A stretch of DNA of 64,000 bases from Dryas octopetala (lineage: Eukaryota > Streptophyta > Magnoliopsida > Rosales > Rosaceae): positions 503,501 through 567,500 of the forward strand of contig OY992836.1 in the NCBI GenBank assembly GCA_963921425.1, written 5' to 3'. The notes beneath the pieces were generated by a model, which had not been told where the DNA came from, did no database searches, and worked only from the letters and a program-made list of their open reading frames with translations. Positions 59,461-64,000 of the stretch are shown in pieces. A program made the translations under genes and the position numbers. The number at the start of each line of letters is the position of its first letter. The first letter of the stretch is position 1.

Positions 59461-62069
59461 CTGAAACATACTGAAACACTGAAACACTGCCATTTAAACC
59501 CATTTGCAAAAAATGAGTCATGCACTTAACATAATAAATAAATACATATAATAAAACAGAGTGCGAGCCCAAAAACATTTATGTAAAATCACTTTCTAAA
59601 ATCGGTTTAAATCAAATTAAAATGGGTCCCACTGCCTCGTCCTCTCCTCACTGCCTCCTTAGTCTGCTTAACCTGCAAAACACAAATAACCACACTGCAC
59701 CATATCCATGGTACACCAGGTCATTCAAACAAATAACCCAGTAAGCTCACTAGAGCTCGTATGAGTGAAATGACGAAATAATTATCCTCAATAATTTCCT
59801 CAATTTTCGTACTCAATAAATAATCCACAATAAAATCCAAGTATACATAATAATTATCCACTCACATAAATTTTTCGATCACCAATGATCCAAGCATCAA
59901 GATAATCATAATTCCTCATATCCACATCAAATCCCACCAATAAAAATGTAATAGTCATTCCAACAATTCAAGCTTAATCATCCACCATTAACCTCAAAGA
60001 TAATTTATTTGCCACTATATCTCCAACTGATTCACGATAATCCAATCCACACATCATATTCCATAATCTCATGGCAAATCATCAACATTCTCATTCTCAA
60101 GATTCAAGCCTAGACTTAACCAAATCCTAGCAAACAAATGCATACACGCAAGAAAAGTAACAAATCAAACTATCTAATTTCACTTACATCGCTCATTGAA
60201 ATCCCTCCATTTTAAAACCATTTCTCAAATACATTTTTAAATCATCTCAAAACTATAAATCGACCTCTGAAGAACAAATAATACTCTAAAGCTGTAAAAC
60301 AATTAAAATGTCTGAAATAAACGCAATGCCTTACTAAAACTGTCATTTAAAATGTTTACTGAATGAAAAATCATTTCTCAAAATACTCCACAACTGAAAC
60401 CTCACGCCACACTAGTTCCCGGGGAACTGCTGGTCATACACTGAGGTAATTAAGCTCGCCACATCCAGGAAACTAGGCTTGCCACTTCCAGTACAGAGCG
60501 AATTGATGCACGGGCAAGCAGGTATTCTCGCACAACCTCAATCACAGCATTCTTGAAACTAACTCATAACTTTCATTGTTTAATAATATATTAATGCCCC
60601 TAGTATTTCTTTTCAGATTCACCTCTACATATGCATCATCATCAACACTTGCTGTGAGAAAATTATTCTTAAAACATTTATAAAACAAGGTCCACTTACT
60701 ATTTACTCCGAACTATGCCGAATCCTTTCCAAAATTGATTCCTACTCACGACCCCTCATTTGTTTGCCACTCAAATCATACTAATACTTCCTCAAAAATT
60801 AATTTGATCAAATCTGTATAATAATTGCCTAATCATCATTTATTTACCTCGACAATAAATATTCCTTCTCTAATTCAGCAATTATCTTCAGAGCATCTTT
60901 AATATTTCCCAATTAATCCCTTAGCCTCAAATCCTCGTCAATTCATTCTCATGATCCAAATCTTACACTTAGCCTCCTCTAACATAAAACAACAAATCAC
61001 ACAAAGCAGACAATTCACCCACAGTACTCAACAATATAACCAGATAAGTTTCACTCACAGTGTAACCACGTGAAAAGACCAAAATGCCCTTGGACGACAA
61101 CACGCTCGGATAACAAATCCAACAGCATGACGGCATCAGGAATAAGATTTCCCGAGCCCGTGTACCAAATGGAACTAGAAGGGTTCCTGGGACTTCAATT
61201 GGGCGGAATTAGGTCAAACAACCATTAACTCACCACCAAAAGTGGTGGTTCCGATGGTGGAAGTGGCGGCACAAACCTCGAGGATCGTTTTTGACAACTA
61301 GACCGACGGCCAAAAGTCGCCAAAAATGGCCGAAATCGGTGGTGGAAGCAGGAGGCTGCGTTGGACTTCCCGAGCTCATTGCTCCGTCGTGGAGCATCGT
61401 ATGGACGAACAGAGACCATAGCTATCACCATGACGAGGGGAATAAAGCCCAGTAGGTCCGGCCATCAAAATTTCTGCCGGAATAGTGAAATCGTGGTGGT
61501 GTAGCCGCAACTTTGGTGGCTTGCTGCGCTGTCGTGGGTGGTCGGATGGCTGATCCGAGACCACCAATAGAAAGGTATCATCAATAGCTTTCCAACGCCA
61601 CCAAGAACGCCTAAATCGGAGGTCGGGAGCAAGAGTTATAGCTGGTCAAAGTTTTGTCAAGAGGAGAGGAGAAGAGAGAATTCGGGAAGAGAGAGAGAAT
61701 GCAAGGGAGGGAGAGAGAAATGAGGAGAGAGAGAGGTTTCTGACATTTTGGGTTTAAAAACTCACTTATGTATAAATTACAAGTTTGCCACTCACTTCAA
61801 AAGCCCGTAACTTTCAAACCGTAACTCTGATTTATACGTGCTTCGTGTTTACGAACTCGTGGACTCAAGACCTATCCAACGTGCCCAAAGTCAAAGACGA
61901 AAGCCCACTAATTTTAAAAATCAACTTTGGGTCAAGCCCAATTTAAAACAAAAATTAAAATTAAATTAAAACCTTTTTAAATTCCAAATAAATTCTCAAA
62001 ATCTGAAATACCTTAAAATAAATTCTCAAAATATTTAAAATAAATCTTTGGAAAATACGGGGTCTCACA
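59461..62069 (-). mobile_element. Family B unit B-6, left end decayed
   Basis: It matches B-1 and B-5 throughout and ends AAAATACGGGGTCTCACA at 62069. The left terminus (TGTAACGCCCCG) is missing and replaced by a triplicated ACTGAAAC stretch near 59460-59490, and no TSD can be read. The hairpin variant is at 59715-59742 and a reduced minisatellite at about 60440-60520. It lies in Element IV's leader. Confidence 0.65.
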
Positions 62070-63233
62070 ATAGTATCATATTTATTTCTTTGTTGTCTTT
62101 AGGTTGTTGCATCTAGTTTCAATTGTTGAATTTTTCTTCTTGCTTTTATTTATTGTTAAAGAAAAATATCATATATTTTTGTCATTTAGTATAATTTGGT
62201 TAGATCTTATTTATTGTTGTTTTTTGCATCTTATCCATTGCAACATTAGATAAGGTAATTTCTATTTCCTCTTATTTCTTTTTTCTTTTCCTATTTCCAT
62301 CTCTTGTTTATTTTTATTTTAGTTCTATTTCCCTTTCTCCTTTTTTTGTAGTTTTAGTATTTATTCTAGTATGTTCTTTTAGTGCTTGCATTGGGAAGAA
62401 GTTTGCAAAGGTGTGGTCATCAAGAAAGAAGAATTGCTAGCAAAAGTTTGGTTGCCTTCTCCTTGTGTGTTGTGGCCAATGTCACCACAATAGTGGTATC
62501 CTCTAAACTTTTTCTTTTTAAAGCTTTCTTGAGTGGTGTTTGCCTTACTTGTGCAATTTCAATTTTCATATATCTTTGTTTTGTTGGTTGTTGCATCTTC
62601 AATTAGCATTCTTGCATAATCAACTAGTAAGGGCATTCACCCCCAACAAGATAAGGATTGGATTTAATCACCAAGTCCTTGCCCACCTAGGCTAACCATC
62701 TCTTGCATTTGTTAATCCCAAACTCAATTTAATTAAAATCAAGTAGACATTGGCCAAAGGGTTCACGAAGCTCATAGGACCCTCTTGGAAGGAGCCAATT
62801 AGTGGATACTCCGGTGAGTGTTTTTGAAAGCATAATGTCTAGAAAGGTTCTTTAAGGTTGCAATCATCTTGATGCTTAAAGGGGGTTGGTTTTTAAGAGA
62901 GACCGTTTGTGACTCCTCCACCCCTTCCGGAACCGATCTGGTTGTATTTTTGAGAACCTTATATCGGTACGCCACTAATTTGCTTTGAAAGAGAGAAGGA
63001 GCTTGTCTAGTGCTTAATCAAGATTAGGATTGTCTAAAAGACACCTCCCAAGGCTAAATCAAAGATAATTAAACTGCTTGTTTAGATTAACTCCTTATTT
63101 TGTGATTTTTTGTGTTTGCTTTGTTTGTTAGTTTACCCATATTTTCGTCTAAGAAGGGTAGTTAATTAAATTAAATTAAAAAAAGAAATTGAAAAAGTTT
63201 TTGAAAAATACTTTTCTTGAAGCCGTCTAGTGT

Positions 63234-64000
63234 ATGCTTGGTCACCGTTCATTGAATCACGATTTAGCACCTTTTGACCTTGAAATTGAGAGAACACTTA
63301 GACATTTAAGAAACAAAATTGAACCGATAATTGAAATGGGTGAAAACATTGAAATTCGCCCGTTAAGAGAGTATTTTGCTCCAGTCGTCATTGACACCCC
63401 CTTCTTGTATAGTTCTGCCTCACACTACCGCAACCCATTTTGAGATTAAACCTTACATCATTCAATTGTTGCCCTCCTACCATGGATTGGATCGAGAGGA
63501 CCCGTACATGTTAAGGAATTCATTAAAATTTGATCAACCTTTAGATACCAAAATTTTCCTGATGAGTCCGTGCGTCTCCGTTTATTCCCATTTTCGGTTA
63601 AGGACAAAGTGAAATCTTGGTTGAATTCCCAACCCCTCAGTTCTATCACTTCATGGGATCAACTTGTTAAAAAAATTTTGTCAAAATTTTTCCAATGTTT
63701 AGGACTAACACGCTTAGGAGAGACATTTTAGAGTTTCGACAAAAAGAAGATGAGCAGTTTTATGAGAGTTGAGAGCAATTCAAGGATTTAATTTTGAGAT
63801 GTCCTCACCATGGATTCGAGACGTGGCGTTTAGTGCAATACTTTTACAACGGTTTAACTCAAATAAATTGCAATATGGTAGAATCCATGAATGAGGGTGC
63901 GTTTTTAAATCTTGGGGAAGAGAAAGCCTATGATTTCTTTGAAAAATTGTCCTAAAATTCTCAACAATGGGATTTCTCCAACCCACATGATAGACAAGCC
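63234..64000 (+). pseudogene. gag: Broken gag of Element IV (continues past window)
   Basis: It starts MLGHRSLNHDLAPFD, like the Gag start of Element III, and has the Gag features REYFAPV, HFEIKPYIIQLLPSYHG and CPHHGFETWRLVQYFYNG. The frame shifts near 63400 (at a C run), near 63510 and near 63690. In-frame stops follow at 63770-63772, where Element III has a Trp codon, and at 63953-63955. No functional protein can be made from this copy. Confidence 0.8.

Larger units (their letters stand above)
58543..63233 (+). other. Leader of Element IV (interrupted by B-6)
   Basis: AT-rich non-coding sequence between the PBS and the gag start. 58860-59330 contains ACCTAAA/GGTACC-type ends and two small palindromes (58981-59007 and about 59159-59176), perhaps an unidentified small insertion. 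After B-6, 62070-63233 has no gene; the 74-codon ORF at 62382-62606 has no recognised family. Confidence 0.5.
20089..64000 (+). mobile_element. Element IV: old Athila-like LTR retrotransposon, 3' part outside window
   Basis: The 5' LTR starts TGTTGAACTT at 20089 and ends TTTTACAACA at 58518. Its pieces are 20089-20449, 20868-21061, 28578-29569, 54921-55121 and 58307-58518, about 2 kb in all once the insertions are removed. A tRNA-Asp-type PBS follows at 58525 and a broken Athila-type gag starts at 63234. The LTR continuity is supported by the TSDs of each insertion: ACAACGCC, GCAAG, TTGGG and TCTAC. The 3' LTR is outside the window. Confidence 0.8.

Noticed and set aside
1..62069. Mutator-like (MULE) origin for the A and B units, prompted by their inverted ends
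   Set aside because: The duplications are 5 bp, not about 9 bp, and ends are TG...CA, which fits LTR-integrase insertion better.
62382..62606. 74-codon hydrophobic ORF in Element IV leader
   Set aside because: No family, no start context or conservation to support it; an overlapping minus-strand ORF of similar length exists.

Overview
This 64-kb window looks like repeat-rich plant nuclear DNA, most likely from a flowering plant. The evidence is the long plant-type Ty3/gypsy LTR retrotransposons of the Athila and Tat type, tRNA-Asp-type primer binding sites, a hAT-type MITE and long CT/GA microsatellites. I cannot name the species. I find no convincing intact host gene. Almost every base can be assigned to transposable elements inserted into one another, and most boundaries are supported by target-site duplications (TSDs) read directly from the sequence.

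Four coding-type LTR retrotransposons are present. Element I (7038-19438, + strand, Athila-like) has 2.56-kb LTRs, TSD ACCCA and one uninterrupted 1751-codon gag-pol frame. Its integrase carries N where the second catalytic D is expected. Element II (31936-39259, - strand, Tat-like, TSD CGGCC) and Element III (40885-50013, - strand, Athila-like, TSD GGGGT) are non-autonomous. Both keep gag plus protease joined to the C-terminal tail of integrase, with reverse transcriptase, RNase H and the integrase core missing. Element IV (20089 to beyond the window end, + strand, Athila-like) is old. Its 5' LTR has been split many times and its gag is a pseudogene at the right edge.

The remaining sequence is mostly two related families of roughly 2.6-3.3-kb units, here called family A and family B. 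They have TG...CA ends with extended inverted similarity (TGTAAC-G/C-rich), 5-bp TSDs, no coding capacity, an internal (CT)n tract and a minisatellite at a fixed relative position. At least eleven copies are seen, none with an internal retrotransposon region. They read best as solo LTRs, or as a non-autonomous class of their own.

Layout: 1-6600 is family A copy A-1, which contains B-1, which contains A-2. 6601-7037 and 19439-20088 are a CACTA-like or gene-like fragment split by Element I. From 20089 Element IV's 5' LTR is interrupted by a hAT MITE (20450-20859), by B-2 (21062-28572, with A-3 and B-3 inside), by B-4 (29570-54915) and by A-5 (55122-58301). B-4 contains B-5, which contains A-4, which contains Elements II and III, so nesting reaches about five to six levels. 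58519-64000 is Element IV's leader, interrupted by B-6 (about 59461-62069), and then its broken gag.

The nesting gives a relative order of insertion. Element IV is oldest, then B-4, B-5 and A-4, and then Elements II and III, whose LTR pairs are almost identical. Element I is also recent. Intact Element I-type copies could supply the missing enzymes to Gag-only derivatives such as Element III, but that is inference.
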